DNA of 64,000 nt from Haemophilus parainfluenzae (GCF_900450995.1 NZ_UGHY01000002.1:1028501-1092500); one strand, 5' to 3'; shown: positions 48,385-59,202, numbered from the stretch's first letter. Numbers and translations: made by a program. The notes: generated by a model from the sequence alone, not told the origin.

Positions 48385-50159
48385 TTAAAAACGGTAGCTC
48401 ACATTAAATCCAGTTGTCACATGACTGGTTCTAAATCCTTCCGGTTTTTTAATTGGAACACCTACGAAATAATCATAGTTAATGCCCCATAATTTACCGC
48501 GAAGTCCAATTACGCCCCCCATTAAGCTATCACCAATTTGAAGCTCTTCTTGGCTAGAGTGCACTTTACCTCGGTCAATCCCTAAATAAAGCTCATGTCC
48601 CTTATTGGCGATATTCCAACCTAATTCATTTCGCCATAACCAACCTTTTTCACCGGAAAGTGATAGCTCGCCATCAAACCCTCGCACGGTATAACGACCA
48701 CCAATACTAAATTTATCTTGTTGTGTTAAAGGTGTGCCGTTCCATTGTCCATTCCAGCTGGTGTTAAAGCGGAAAGGTTGATTGCCGATAGTGAAAGGAT
48801 AGGTAAAATCAACGCCTGCAGTAAAAATCTGCATGCGGGAAGTCCCTTCACCAAACGCTTCTTCCGGAGCGGGTAAGGATTTATTCCCACCCGTACCACG
48901 TTTATAGTTCGCAAACAGTTGTAACACTGTTTCACCAATGTATTGAGTGTGATTAAGCCCCACTTCCCAACCAGCTATTCGACGACGTTGCACTTCAATT
49001 TCGGTGTCATTGATATAGTTATGGGATTTTTTCGTCCATAACGCGGCATTCACATAGGTTTTGTGAAGACTTCCACGAGATAATAAGCGACTTAAGTTCG
49101 CTTTCATTTGTTGGCTTTCACCTGAATAGGTATAAGACTCAAACGCGCCCGCTACCGTTTGGTGATAAGAATATTTTGAACCGGAAAGGATTAAGAGATA
49201 GTTCTTCCAAGGAATAGAATAATAGAGACTAATATTTTTACTACCATAATCCCCTTCTGCATCATCGCTATTACGCTTAAAGGTGCGTGTGCCACTGATA
49301 TAGAACATATCATTAAGTGTTAACACATTATCCAAGAAAACGTGGCTGAACCCTGTAAACGACCAGTAGATTTACTGCCTGAGTCATCTAACCCTAAGGT
49401 TAAATGAAAAGGTAAGCGTTGCTTATAAGCAATCACCACGTCTGTTTCACCTACCGCATCAGTTGGCACAAGCTCCATATTCGCATCAGCACTCGGTACG
49501 CGTTTTAAGTTTTCTAAACCTTGTTCAATATTGCGAATATTTAATATATCCCCCTGCGCCATTGGCATGGCAAACCATAAGGTGCCACGGGTGGCAAACG
49601 GAATCGCACTTTGGTCTTGTAATTGAATACGGCCTACTTTACCCGGAATCAGGGTTAACACGAGCATGCCTGAACGCAAATCCTGCGGCTCCACCACCAC
49701 TCGCGTGGTGACATAACCCAAATCAATTAAACGATTTTGAATACGGCGAAGTAATACGTTAATCCCCTCAGAGCCAATACAGGCAGGCAGCGCAAAATCA
49801 CGCTCAGCATAAACTGACTTTAACGCCCAAGAGAATCGACTTGGTTGGATTAATTTAAGGGAAGAGGCTGATGAATTTTCTGCTTCAGCTTGATAATCGG
49901 TCAGCACCAATTGATTGATAGGAAAGCATTGTGATTCATTCTGAGGGAAGCTAAGCGAAGCCTCTTTTTCACCCTCTAAACGCACATTCGCGGATTGCGT
50001 TTGCTGCGCTAAAATGGCGGCATCTTGTTCCGCTTGTTGCTTTTGTTGTTGGGCATCGATTTGTTTTTCTACATTTGCATTTGGTGAGCTTGGCGCTGCC
50101 AAAGCAAAAGAGGAAATAAATAATAAACTAGAAAGAAAAGCGCATGGTAAGTTCTTCAT
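48385..50159 (-). CDS. cdiB: CdiB, two-partner secretion outer-membrane transporter (frameshifted)
   Basis: 591 residues after correction. Signal peptide MKNLPCAFLSSLLFISSFALA, a Gln/Glu-rich plug helix, two POTRA domains (from CFPINQLVL) and a 16-strand barrel with the conserved YTVRGFDGE and a C-terminal GFNVSYRF. It secretes CdiA. The frame breaks at 49334-49335: two T on the coding strand where three would give SATFSLDNVLTLND. The start at 50159 lies inside a slightly longer open frame; the signal peptide supports it. CdiA follows after 76 bp. Confidence 0.9.
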
Positions 50160-50246
50160 TATACTGCAAAGGTTAAGTTGTTGATAAATTTGCAATATGA
50201 TATCAAAAGTTGTTTAAAAACTCTACAAACCTTATTTTTTCAATAC

Positions 50247-50304
50247 AAAAAGTGCGGTCAGTTTTTGAGAAGTTTTAAAACTCTTTGAAAATTGACCGCA
50301 CTTT
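50247..50304. repeat. Uptake-signal palindrome element, copy 4
   Basis: Both uptake signals perfect, interior GAAGTTTTAAAACTC. It lies 42 bp past the stop of the orphan immunity gene at 50346 and 90 bp before cdiB, so it separates the decayed upstream cassette from the CDI operon. Confidence 0.85.
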
Positions 50305-50345
50305 ATATCTTGTTTCAGATCGTATGCCGAGAAAATTATAACCTG

Positions 50346-50528
50346 CTACAACTTTTTTAAATAAAAGATAAATACACAAAATATAAATACTAACGGAAAC
50401 GAACTTAGTATATTTAAAATATCCACATTATAAAAATTAAATCCATTCTTTATAAGAGCCATGAAATACATTCCTAAATCTATTAAAATAGAAACTTTAA
50501 GTACTTTAATAAAATCATTTAGATTCAT
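50346..50528 (-). CDS. Orphan paralog of the CdiI membrane immunity protein
   Basis: 60 residues with two membrane helices. It aligns along its length with the 63-residue immunity protein at 40463-40654: NDF, VLK, MY, AL-K, FPL, FYL-K are at matching places. Just upstream, on the same strand, lies a decayed copy of the matching toxin end (50529-50750). It may still protect against the related toxin. Confidence 0.6.
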   Translation of the reverse strand: MNLNDFIKVLKVSILIDLGMYFMALIKNGFNFYNVDILNILSSFPLVFIFCVFIFYLKKL

Positions 50529-50750
50529 CTTTTTCCCTATTTTACTTTCATAAAATCTATCATATGTATTAACAATGGATTCTCTTACTACAAGACCAAT
50601 TGTATTAAATTTACTCTTTCCTAAAGAGTTATCTAGAAAAATAAGTTTTAGCTATATCACACTTATCGTTATCTTTATATCAATCACTTAAAACTCCTAA
50701 ACCTGTAGCAGGGATATTGGCATACCTACCGTTGCTGATGATAAACCATC
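50529..50750 (-). pseudogene. Decayed CdiA toxin C-terminus, sister of the main CdiA-CT
   Basis: Read on the minus strand in shifting frames it gives SSATVGMPI, then PATGLGVLSD, a TGA, and YKDNDKCDIAKT, then LGKSKFNTIGLVVRESIVN to YDRFYESKIGKK. These align in order with the end of CdiA (GATTGMPMLPVIGLGVTVDW, KDSGNYDIVKT, LENKFGHYTGFPLIKEAMTN). The TGA falls where the intact toxin has Trp. At least two frameshifts are present. The rest of the 395-bp gap up to 50923 holds only the promoter region of the next gene. Confidence 0.65.
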
Positions 50751-50856
50751 TGTATAAGGTATAACCATACACGAACAAAAATTCTAGATGAGTATGACAT
50801 TATAAGATTTGTTCAAAGTAAAAAACCATAGATAACCTGCCGTTTTTTACAATATA

Positions 50857-50898
50857 TTTGCTATAAAAAATAAGCGGTTATAGAATACCTATAGCAAA
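50857..50898 (+). promoter_or_regulatory. Inverted repeat before the YheO-like regulator gene
   Basis: TTTGCTATA (50857-50865) and TATAGCAAA (50890-50898), a perfect nine-base inverted repeat 24 bases apart and 26 bp before the start. It is a possible operator, perhaps for autoregulation; no known consensus is matched. Confidence 0.4.
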
Positions 50899-50923
50899 CT
50901 GAAATTAATGAGATAAATCTAGT

Positions 50924-51601
50924 ATGAATAACATACAAAAGAAATATTTTATTGGCCTAACCCATTTTTTGGGAAATGTTCTCGGTCCTAAATACGAAGT
51001 CGTATTTCATTCTTTTGATAAGAATAAGGCTCATATGGAAGCCATTTCGAATAGCCACGTCAGTGGTCGAACGCTTTCTTCTCCGCTTAGCTCTTTTGCT
51101 TCAAGTTTGTTGCAGGATAAAGTGTATTTAGATAAGGATTTTATCTTTAACTACAAAGCGGTGGCTGATTCCGAAAAGGTCATTCGAGGTGCAACTTATT
51201 TCATTAAAAATGGGGATAAATTAGAAGGCATCCTTTGTATTAATCATGATACCTCTGAGTTGGTTGATGTGATGACCAAATTAATTTCACTGGAAAACCT
51301 TGGAAACTTCGTCAATATTTTAGGTATTGATGCTGCCTTTGCCGAGGTAGAAGAGGCTGAAATAATTAATAAAGAAAAACTCGAAAACTCCATCGAAGAT
51401 ATCCTTTGTGAATACCTTGATTTCACCCTATTACATTCCGATAAACCACTCAGCTTAAGACAGCGGGAAAACGCCGTTCAAGTCTTATTTGATAAAGGCA
51501 TTTTCAATATCAAAGGCGCCATTCCGATGGTGGCGAAATATTTGAAAATCTCAGAACCTAGCGTATATCGCTATCTCAAAACGATCAAAGAGAAAGCATA
51601 A
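50924..51601 (+). CDS. YheO/DauR-like transcriptional regulator (PAS plus HTH)
   Basis: 225 residues. N-terminal YheO-type PAS domain (FLGNVLGPKYEVVFHSFD, GATYFIKNGDKLEGILCINHDTS) and a C-terminal helix-turn-helix (KGAIPMVAKYLKISEPSVYRYLKTIKEK). Relatives include DauR, which controls D-arginine catabolism. Here it converges on the tyrosine permease and phenol-lyase genes, so it could control them, but nothing in the sequence proves that. Confidence 0.8.
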   Translation: MNNIQKKYFIGLTHFLGNVLGPKYEVVFHSFDKNKAHMEAISNSHVSGRTLSSPLSSFASSLLQDKVYLDKDFIFNYKAVADSEKVIRGATYFIKNGDKLEGILCINHDTSELVDVMTKLISLENLGNFVNILGIDAAFAEVEEAEIINKEKLENSIEDILCEYLDFTLLHSDKPLSLRQRENAVQVLFDKGIFNIKGAIPMVAKYLKISEPSVYRYLKTIKEKA

Positions 51602-51648
51602 AGAAGTGCGGTTAAAAACACGCTGATTTTTAACCGCACTTTTTTTAT
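51602..51648. terminator. Uptake-signal terminator
   Basis: AAGTGCGGTTAAAA (51605-51618) pairs with TTTTAACCGCACTT (51628-51641), followed by TTTTTT. It ends the regulator gene and, on the other strand, the permease gene. Confidence 0.88.
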
Positions 51649-51661
51649 TTTAATTGTGTTA

Positions 51662-52876
51662 TTAACCCACTACTGGAGGCAATACACCTAATTTAATTAG
51701 GAATGGGATACTCACAATAATAATCCCTAGAATTGAGACAAAGAGTAAGAACCCTGAACCACCTGGCACACGATAAGGTAAATTTGGATGTTGATGGCGA
51801 GCCTTCCAAACCAATGCGGCAGGCAATACCACTGCATAGAAAGCAAACATTTGTCCTGCATAGCCTAATGCAAGGATGAAGCCTTCTGGATAGAAGAATG
51901 CAAAGAGCAATGGCGGAAGGAAGGTTAAGAAACCTAAACTTAAACGGTTTGCCGAAAAATTGAATACACGTTTTAACAAGTCGTCAATACATTCTAATAA
52001 ACCGAGTGCCACCCCTAAGAACGAGGTAATCAGTGCTAAGGCAGAGAAGATTTTCACGATAGCAGCAATAATAGTACTGCCTGTAATCACACGAACCGCT
52101 TCAATCAATCCATTTAATGTTGGATCTTGATTAAGGATTTCTAAGAAGCGAGTTTGGCTTAATACACCGTGAGTTGAAAATTGCCATAAGATATAACCCA
52201 CCAATGTGATTGCAGAGCCCACAATAATCGAAAATCTTAAGGCTTTTACATCACCTTCTAAGTATTTATTTAAGCAAGGGATCGAACCATGGAAACCAAA
52301 AGCGGTAAAGAAAACTGGGCTAGCTGAAATTAATAAGGCTTTATCAATTGGTATGGCCATTAAGTTATCGATTTTAATTTCGGGGATCATCAATCCAAGC
52401 ACGATAAATAAAGCGGCAATCATCGCAATAAACAAGAAGCGATTTAGCGCATCCACAAAGCTTGTACCAATTGCTACGAAAACACCAAATAAGATTGTAA
52501 ATGCAAGGATAGAACCTTTCATTTTCAAATCAGGAGCAGCAAAATCAGGTAAAGTTGAAGCAAGAATTGCACCACCACCGGTCACATAGGCGGAAAGCAA
52601 TGCATAAAGGAAAATCATTAATACGCTAGTTGCGACAATTCGTCCTGGTCGGCCAAAATATTGTGCAGCAAGTGTACCAATACCGGCATCATGTTCAGCG
52701 GTTTGATAAACCTCAACAAATAATAATGCACTATAAGTGAGTAGGATCCATAAAAGAATAAGTAGAACGACTGTAAACGTAAAACCTATTCCAGCAGATG
52801 TGAGAGGCATAGCAAGCATCCCTGCGCCAATCATCGTCCCTGAGGTAATTAAGGTACTTCCCAATGTTTTATTCAT
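51662..52876 (-). CDS. tyrP: Tyrosine-type aromatic amino acid permease (TyrP/TutB)
   Basis: 404 residues, eleven membrane segments, of the hydroxy/aromatic amino acid permease family: GTMIGAGMLAMPLTSAGIGF near the start, TAFGFHGSIPCLNKYLEGD in the middle and LGVALGLLECIDDLLKR. TyrP, TnaB and Mtr are hard to tell apart by eye; the neighbour tpl suggests tyrosine. It follows tpl by 160 bp behind a terminator, echoing the tpl-tutB pair of Citrobacter and Erwinia. Confidence 0.82.
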   Translation of the reverse strand: MNKTLGSTLITSGTMIGAGMLAMPLTSAGIGFTFTVVLLILLWILLTYSALLFVEVYQTAEHDAGIGTLAAQYFGRPGRIVATSVLMIFLYALLSAYVTGGGAILASTLPDFAAPDLKMKGSILAFTILFGVFVAIGTSFVDALNRFLFIAMIAALFIVLGLMIPEIKIDNLMAIPIDKALLISASPVFFTAFGFHGSIPCLNKYLEGDVKALRFSIIVGSAITLVGYILWQFSTHGVLSQTRFLEILNQDPTLNGLIEAVRVITGSTIIAAIVKIFSALALITSFLGVALGLLECIDDLLKRVFNFSANRLSLGFLTFLPPLLFAFFYPEGFILALGYAGQMFAFYAVVLPAALVWKARHQHPNLPYRVPGGSGFLLFVSILGIIIVSIPFLIKLGVLPPVVG

Positions 52877-52999
52877 GAGTTTTCTCCTTTCCGATTATCG
52901 TAGAAAGGCTAGTCACTTCCTTACTTGACAATACATCAAATTACAATGTCATTAGAATGTTTTCGCATTTTTCTCATTAACCAAATATTTTTTAGATAC

Positions 53000-53033
53000 A
53001 AAAAGCCCTTACCCCGTTACTGAGGTAAGGGCG
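53000..53033 (-). terminator. Terminator between tpl and the permease gene
   Basis: GCCCTTACC (53005-53013) pairs with GGTAAGGGC (53024-53032); on the minus strand TTTTT follows. It should reduce permease expression relative to tpl unless the permease has its own promoter. Confidence 0.8.
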
Positions 53034-53039
53034 GTAGGC

Positions 53040-54433
<1,394 letters not shown>

Positions 54434-54522
54434 TTAGGTTTAAAGTTCATGATTATTAACCCGCTACTAAAAACATCTATCATCGAGTTGCAAGCATAGT
54501 ACTGAATTTTTTTCTGCAATAC

Positions 54523-54538
54523 TGTGATCAAAGTCACA
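54523..54538 (-). promoter_or_regulatory. CRP site of tpl
   Basis: TGTGATCAAAGTCACA, a perfect TGTGA-N6-TCACA dyad. A TACTAT -10-like element (54502-54497) puts the likely start of transcription about 40 bases from the site centre, a class II layout. Catabolite control of tpl by CRP is known in Citrobacter and Erwinia. The leader is only about 75 nt and shows no tnaC-like peptide. The rest of 54416-54905 holds a diverged repeat and a palindrome element but no gene. Confidence 0.8.
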
Positions 54539-54616
54539 AATCGATAAAATTTTATCAAATTTATACAAAAATATTTTTATTTGATAATTTTATATCAAAG
54601 TATCATAAACATACTG

Positions 54617-54710
54617 ATTCTTAGAGTAATTGAACAAGCGAGTTGAACTATCCAATTTTCTCAACAGAACAAGCGGACATAGGAATGGTGTTGCAGGCGG
54701 GATTGCAATA
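54617..54710. repeat. Diverged direct repeat flanking the small-lipoprotein cluster, copy A
   Basis: It shares ATTCTTA, AATTGAACAAGC, TTGAACTA, AATTTTC, AACAG, AGGAATG and GATT in order with 55805-55900, about two thirds identical by eye. It may mark an insertion or be a vestige of a duplicated upstream region. Confidence 0.5.
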
Positions 54711-54747
54711 GGAAGGAGATATTTGGCAGAAGAAGCATCAAAAATAC

Positions 54748-54804
54748 AAAAGTGCGGCCAGTTTTTGAGAGGTTTTAAAACTCTTTGAAAATTGACCGCA
54801 CTTT
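54748..54804. repeat. Uptake-signal palindrome element, copy 5
   Basis: Left arm AAGTGCGGC (one mismatch), right arm perfect, interior GAGGTTTTAAAACTC as in copies 2 and 3. It lies 102 bp past the stop of the lipoprotein gene at 54906 and in the same orientation to that gene as copies 1-4 to the immunity genes. Confidence 0.85.
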
Positions 54805-54905
54805 TTTTCATTCTATTTCCAAGTAGTACACTAAGAAAATTCTAATTTGTTATCAAAAAAACTAATACTTAATAAGACTATAACTTTTGATAGCATGCTC
54901 TTATC

Positions 54906-55142
54906 TTACTTTTTATCGTCCATGCATTTTAATGTAGCAAGACTTGCTTTTCCCCTTTCCTCAACAGTTCCTCTTGGTAAATTTTTAGTTTTCTCATAGC
55001 ATAGATCAAATTTTTTCTCTTCCTCTGGAGTCATGTCAGATATAACATCTCCATTCCAAAATCGAACAAAATAGCTATCAGAAGAAACACATGCAGTCAA
55101 AATACTACAAAGTAAAAAGAGACTGAGATTGATCTTGTTCAT
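54906..55142 (-). CDS. Small lipoprotein, possible orphan immunity protein
   Basis: 78 residues with a lipoprotein signal (MNKINLSLFLLCSILTAC; lipobox LTAC). The mature part has VRFWNGDVISDMTPEEEKKF and two further Cys (DLCYEK, LKCMDDK). A paralog lies at 55453-55692 with the same RFWN start and Cys pair. Function unknown. Two related lipoproteins, a small membrane protein and a palindrome element suggest a fragment of a toxin-immunity locus; this is inference. Confidence 0.65.
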   Translation of the reverse strand: MNKINLSLFLLCSILTACVSSDSYFVRFWNGDVISDMTPEEEKKFDLCYEKTKNLPRGTVEERGKASLATLKCMDDKK

Positions 55143-55177
55143 TTTTATCTCCAAAATATTTTTTCATTTCAACCACT

Positions 55178-55369
55178 CTAATCTCGTTTAAAAAAGAGAA
55201 GATATATCGGCAAAGCAACCACCTGAAATTTTAGAGACATAATTAAAGCATCTTTCATAAGGACTGCATATTGCAAATTATTCCTTCCCATATCTAACTG
55301 AACTATCACCATAAACAAGAAAAAGATGAATGCAACAGCTATAAAAAATTTTAATATTTTTAAAATCAT
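55178..55369 (-). CDS. Small two-helix membrane protein
   Basis: 63 residues with hydrophobic segments at about 5-24 and 43-59 (ending LPIYLLFFKRD). It lies between the two paralogous lipoprotein genes on the same strand. It resembles the CdiI-like membrane proteins in size and topology, but no shared motif is clear. Confidence 0.45.
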   Translation of the reverse strand: MILKILKFFIAVAFIFFLFMVIVQLDMGRNNLQYAVLMKDALIMSLKFQVVALPIYLLFFKRD

Positions 55370-55452
55370 TATTTATTTAGATGGTAAGTATATATTCCAC
55401 CTTTCTCCTTTCCTCTAAAGAATATTCCTTTTATATTAAATAATCATCTATA

Positions 55453-55692
55453 CTACCAGTATCCTTTTTGTTCCATGCAAGCTCTTGTATATGGAACTCT
55501 TTTAGAACCATCAGGATCTATTGATTGGGGATACATTTCTTCAGATTTACGTATACATAGACTATATGCCTCCATTTCATTTTTAGATGGCATTACTCCG
55601 TTATTCCAAAATCTTTCAATAGGGTTATCAAATAACACTCCACAGCTAGATAAAATAAGAATATTTATAATGATTAATATGATTTTTTTCAT
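55453..55692 (-). CDS. Small lipoprotein, paralog of the 54906 gene
   Basis: 79 residues. Lipoprotein signal MKKIILIIINILILSSC with lipobox LSSC. The mature part has IERFWNNGVMPSKNEMEAYSL and the Cys pair (SLCIRK, RACMEQ), as in the 54906 protein. The start at 55692 is preferred over upstream in-frame Met codons because it begins the signal. Function unknown. Confidence 0.62.
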   Translation of the reverse strand: MKKIILIIINILILSSCGVLFDNPIERFWNNGVMPSKNEMEAYSLCIRKSEEMYPQSIDPDGSKRVPYTRACMEQKGYW

Positions 55693-55804
55693 TTTATTAC
55701 TCATTTCATTCATTGAAACTTAATTTCAATTAGTATAAATGTATTTTACAACATCTGATTTAATCACCAATTAAACCTCTCAACAATCATACCAAAAATT
55801 GTTC

Positions 55805-55900
55805 ATTCTTAAACCAATTGAACAAGCCGTTTGAACTAACTAATTTTCCAAACAGTCAAAGCAATCGTAAAAGGAATGCTTTTACATGCAGGATTACATA
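55805..55900. repeat. Diverged direct repeat flanking the small-lipoprotein cluster, copy B
   Basis: See copy A at 54617-54710. This copy is 45 bp before the glycine-zipper lipoprotein gene, so it could be that gene's promoter region. Confidence 0.5.
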
Positions 55901-55944
55901 AGTGTTTAAGCAAGCAATCCCGACAAGAATAGAGGAGTAGATTT

Positions 55945-56247
55945 ATGAAATCTAAATTGATGAAAGGGTTAGTGATTGTTGCATTAGCAGGAAGCTTAAC
56001 CGCTTGTGAAATGGACAGACAACAACGTCATACTGCAACAGGTGCAGCAATCGGTGGTGTAGCCGGTGGTTTATTAGGTGGTGATATTGCCACAACACTC
56101 GGCGGTGCGGCATTAGGTGGCGTAATCGGTAGTCAAGTGAATAAAGGCGGAGACTACGATGACAGAGAATATCGCCATCATAAAAAACATAAAAGACATC
56201 ACCACCATAGAAAACACCGTGATTGGGATGATGACTGGGATGATTAA
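55945..56247 (+). CDS. Glycine-zipper lipoprotein with a His/Asp-rich tail
   Basis: 100 residues. Lipoprotein signal ending LTAC, a glycine-zipper 2TM-type domain (GAAIGGVAGGLLGGDIATTL, LGGVIGSQ; residues 32-67), then a tail of His/Lys repeats and DWDDDWDD. Glycine-zipper lipoproteins such as OsmB and SlyB affect envelope stress. The His-rich tail may bind metals. It has AGAGGAG upstream and ends at an uptake-signal terminator. Confidence 0.75.
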   Translation: MKSKLMKGLVIVALAGSLTACEMDRQQRHTATGAAIGGVAGGLLGGDIATTLGGAALGGVIGSQVNKGGDYDDREYRHHKKHKRHHHHRKHRDWDDDWDD

Positions 56248-56261
56248 TTCAAAATACAGAT

Positions 56262-56308
56262 AAAAATGACCGCACTTTTGAGATTTAAATCAAAGTGCGG
56301 TCATTTTG
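56262..56308. terminator. Uptake-signal terminator, next to the IS insertion
   Basis: AAAATGACCGCACTTT (56263-56278) pairs with AAAGTGCGGTCATTTT (56292-56307). The IS element begins four bases further on. Confidence 0.85.
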
Positions 56309-56364
56309 ATCTGCACCCCAAAAGTTGGACTCAACAAACCAACAATTGAGGTGCAGATTTTTTT

Positions 56365-56718
56365 ATGGGTAAACACTACACAATCGAATTTAAATTACAG
56401 GCTCTCCAACCTATTTTGAATGGAAAAATGAGTATTAGAGAAGCTGCGCGTTTTTACAATATTCCTTCCAACACCCTAGTCGGGACATGGTTGAAACGGT
56501 TTGAAAAAAGTGGCATAAAAGGACTTATTCCCCGTAAACCATCAGGACGACCGCCGATGAAACCCAAATATGCAAAAATGCCACCGCCACCCAAAACTGA
56601 AGAAGACCGTTTACGCCTGAGAATTTTACAGCTTGAAGCGGAGGTGGCCTACCTAAAGGAGTTGAGAAGGCTCAGACTTCAGGACGAAGCCGAGCAACGG
56701 AAATTATCCAAAGGTTAA
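56365..56718 (+). CDS. IS3-family transposase OrfA
   Basis: 117 residues. Two helix-turn-helix parts (FKLQALQPILNGKMSIREAA, NIPSNTLVGTWLKRF), a Pro-rich linker, and a leucine-rich helix at the end (LRLRILQLEAEVAYLKELRR). OrfA binds the IS ends. In the family a -1 ribosomal shift near its end makes the OrfAB transposase. Confidence 0.88.
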   Translation: MGKHYTIEFKLQALQPILNGKMSIREAARFYNIPSNTLVGTWLKRFEKSGIKGLIPRKPSGRPPMKPKYAKMPPPPKTEEDRLRLRILQLEAEVAYLKELRRLRLQDEAEQRKLSKG

Positions 56719-57523
56719 GAACATGCTATCCGTTAAAATGGCTTTTAGGCTTTGCACAGTTAGCGCGTAGTACGTTTTTTGCGAAACTTCAGATTAAACC
56801 GGATAAGGATGAGTTGTTGAAAAAGGCCATTAAACGCATCAAAGCCAATCATCCTGATTATGGCTACCGACGAGTTCATGCCAGCTTGCCAGGCGTGAAT
56901 CATAAAAAAGTTCAACGTTTAATGCAGACACTTGGGCTTCAAGTGCAGTCAAGAAAAAGCAAGAAATTTACGACCTATCGAGGCACGATAGGGGGATTGC
57001 ACCGAATCATCTTGAACGCGATTTTAGTGCAACGGCCCCGAAACAAAAATGGGTGACCGATATCACAGAGTTTAAGGCGAAAGATGGGAGTAAAGTCTAT
57101 TTATCTCCAATTTTAGACTTATTTAACAATGAGATAGTCTCCTATAATCTCAGCTATTCCCCAAACTGGGCACAAGTAGAGGACATGTTAATGCAAGCCG
57201 TCAAAGGATTAAATAAAGCTTGTGGTGTCATTTTGCATTCAGACCAAGGCTGGCAATATCAAATGGTAGCTTATCGTCAAATCTTGGCTGAACATGGCAT
57301 CATTCAAAGTATGTCGAGAAAAGGGAATTGCTTGGACAATGCCGCGATGGAAAGTTTCTTTGGGCGATTAAAAACGGAATGTTTTTATGGTCGGGAATTT
57401 AACAGTAGAGAGGAGATAGTTGATGCTGTCAGAGATTATTTGGATTACTATAATCACCGACGGATTCAACTAAAATTAAAAGGACTGAGTCCGATACAAT
57501 ATCGAAAACAATCCTTTAAATAA
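56702..57523 (+). CDS. IS3-family transposase OrfB (DDE integrase, frameshifted)
   Basis: The frame opens as EIIQRLRTCYPLKWLLGFAQ, overlapping the end of orfA in the -1 phase, and runs through an HTH_21-like part (NHPDYGYRRVHASL) to the DDE core: first Asp in VTDITEF, second in LHSDQGWQY, Glu in NAAMESFFGRLK. It breaks at 56991-56995: five G where six would join IGGIAPNHLERDF to KQKWVTDITEF. As read, the element would be inactive unless this is a base-calling error. Confidence 0.82.
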
Positions 57524-57581
57524 CAGTCTAACTTTTTGGGGTCAGATCATTTTTTAGGGATTTTTTATGAATTAATAAGGA

Positions 57582-59035
57582 TTACCACCAGCCAAGTAGT
57601 TTCATCCATAATCCACCGACACCAAACCAAATAACTAATGAGAGGATAGAAACAATAAAGCTCACCCCCACCATTGACCGGTTGAGTTATAACCTGAACC
57701 GTATAAAGCAGGGCCAGGACCGCCTGCGTATTGCGTTAAGCTCATGGATAATGTTGAGGTGTAACCTAAACCAATTGCAGCAATGATTGGTGGTGTACCC
57801 ACAGCGATAGCCGCTGCCACGAAAGCGAGATACATTGCGGAAATATGCGCCATGGCTGAAGCAAAGAAATAGCGGGTATAGAAATACACCAACACTAAAA
57901 TAGTAAAGGCTACTGGCCAACTGAAACCGCCCACAGATGAGGAAATGTGGGTGGAAATCCAAGTGATTGCACCGTATTTATTAAGTGCATTTGCCATCAT
58001 CACCAATACCGCAAACCAGAACATCGTATCCCATGCGGTGGTTTCTGCCACGATATTTTTCCAGCTCATAATATTGGTTAATAATAAAATTACTAAACCG
58101 ATAAATGCAGAAATCGTTGCAGGGATATGGAAGACTAAATCACCCACCGTCCATAGGAATAAAAGAAGAATAAAGTCTAGGGCAAGAATCCATTCTGCTT
58201 TGCTCATTGGGCCCATGCTTTTTAATTCTTCACGTGCCATTTCTGCCATTTTAGGCGTATCTTTTAATTCTGGCGGATAGATTAAATACACGAAATAAGG
58301 CAAGACGATTAAGCTCACAATACCTGGTACGATTGCCCCTAAGAACCATGTCATCCAAGTAATTTCTACACCTTGGCTTTTCGCAAGTTCTGCAATTAAC
58401 GGGTTACCTGCCATGGCAGTTAAGAACATGGTACAAATAATTGTGTCAATTTGAGAGACAACAATCGCTAAGAATGCACCTGCACGACGAGCAGTTGGAC
58501 CTGGTTTTGATTCATACGCATCAGCAATAGATTGCATAATAGGGTACATAATACCGCCTCCACGCGCAGAAGCTGAAGGAATACCCGGACCGATAACAAC
58601 ATCAGCCAACGCCATACCATAGGCCACACCCATCATTTTTTTACCAAAACGACCAACGAAGTACAGCGCGATACGTTTACCTAAACCGGTTTTAATCACC
58701 GCGCGAGATAAAAACATGGCAATAGCAATCAACCAAATTGTGCCGTTCGCAAAGCCGGATAACATGCCGACATCACCTTGTTTTGGTGAAATTGGTGTAA
58801 GTCCAGTCAAACCACTAATCACCAAGGCAACTAGCGTTGCTGCACCCATAGGCATTGCTTTAGCGATAATAGCCACAATGGTTGCCACAAACAGCGCTAG
58901 CATTCCCCATGCTTTTGCAGATAAACCTTCTGGTGTTGGGATCAACCAAATCCCTAAACCAATAATGACGGCAATCAGCAGCCCTTGCCATTTAAAGCCA
59001 AGTTTGACTTCTACTGCTGGAATTTTACTTTCCAT
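57582..59035 (-). CDS. DASS-family anion:sodium symporter (frameshifted at the end)
   Basis: About 484 residues after correction, some 12 membrane segments. DASS/SLC13-type motifs: GIPSASARGGGIMYPI, LVIFL-like stretches, and near the end SLTQYAGGPGPALYGSGY. Relatives carry citrate, tartrate, succinate or 2-oxoglutarate; the substrate is not clear. The start at 59035 (MESKIPAVEVKLGF) has AGGAG before it. The frame breaks at 57665-57669: five G on the coding strand where six continue WWGVSFIVSILSLVIWFGVG to a stop at 57582. The IS lies just past its 3' end. Confidence 0.82.
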
Positions 59036-59202
59036 AGGATAGCTCCTAGATAAATAATAAAAATAACGCATCACACATAACAACCGTGACGCAATCGATT
59101 AAACAGCGATCATAAAGATACCACTTATTTAGTATGAGTAAAGATTTAAGAGATGTTTTTTATAAAATTTGATGAAAACTTGATGCAGATTAAAAAATAA
59201 CT

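Larger units (their letters stand above)
56312..57544. mobile_element. IS3-family insertion sequence (IS150-like)
   Basis: 1233 bp. Imperfect terminal inverted repeats: left TGCACCCCAAAAGTTGGACT, right (complement) TGACCCCAAAAAGTTAGACT. GATC stands at both outer ends (56308-56311, 57545-57548) and is the likely target duplication. It carries orfA and a -1-phased orfB. Confidence 0.85.

Noticed and set aside
54590..54811. A minus-strand reading frame of 73 codons after the lipoprotein genes
   Set aside because: It runs through palindrome copy 5 and the diverged repeat, with no ribosome site and no protein-like composition.
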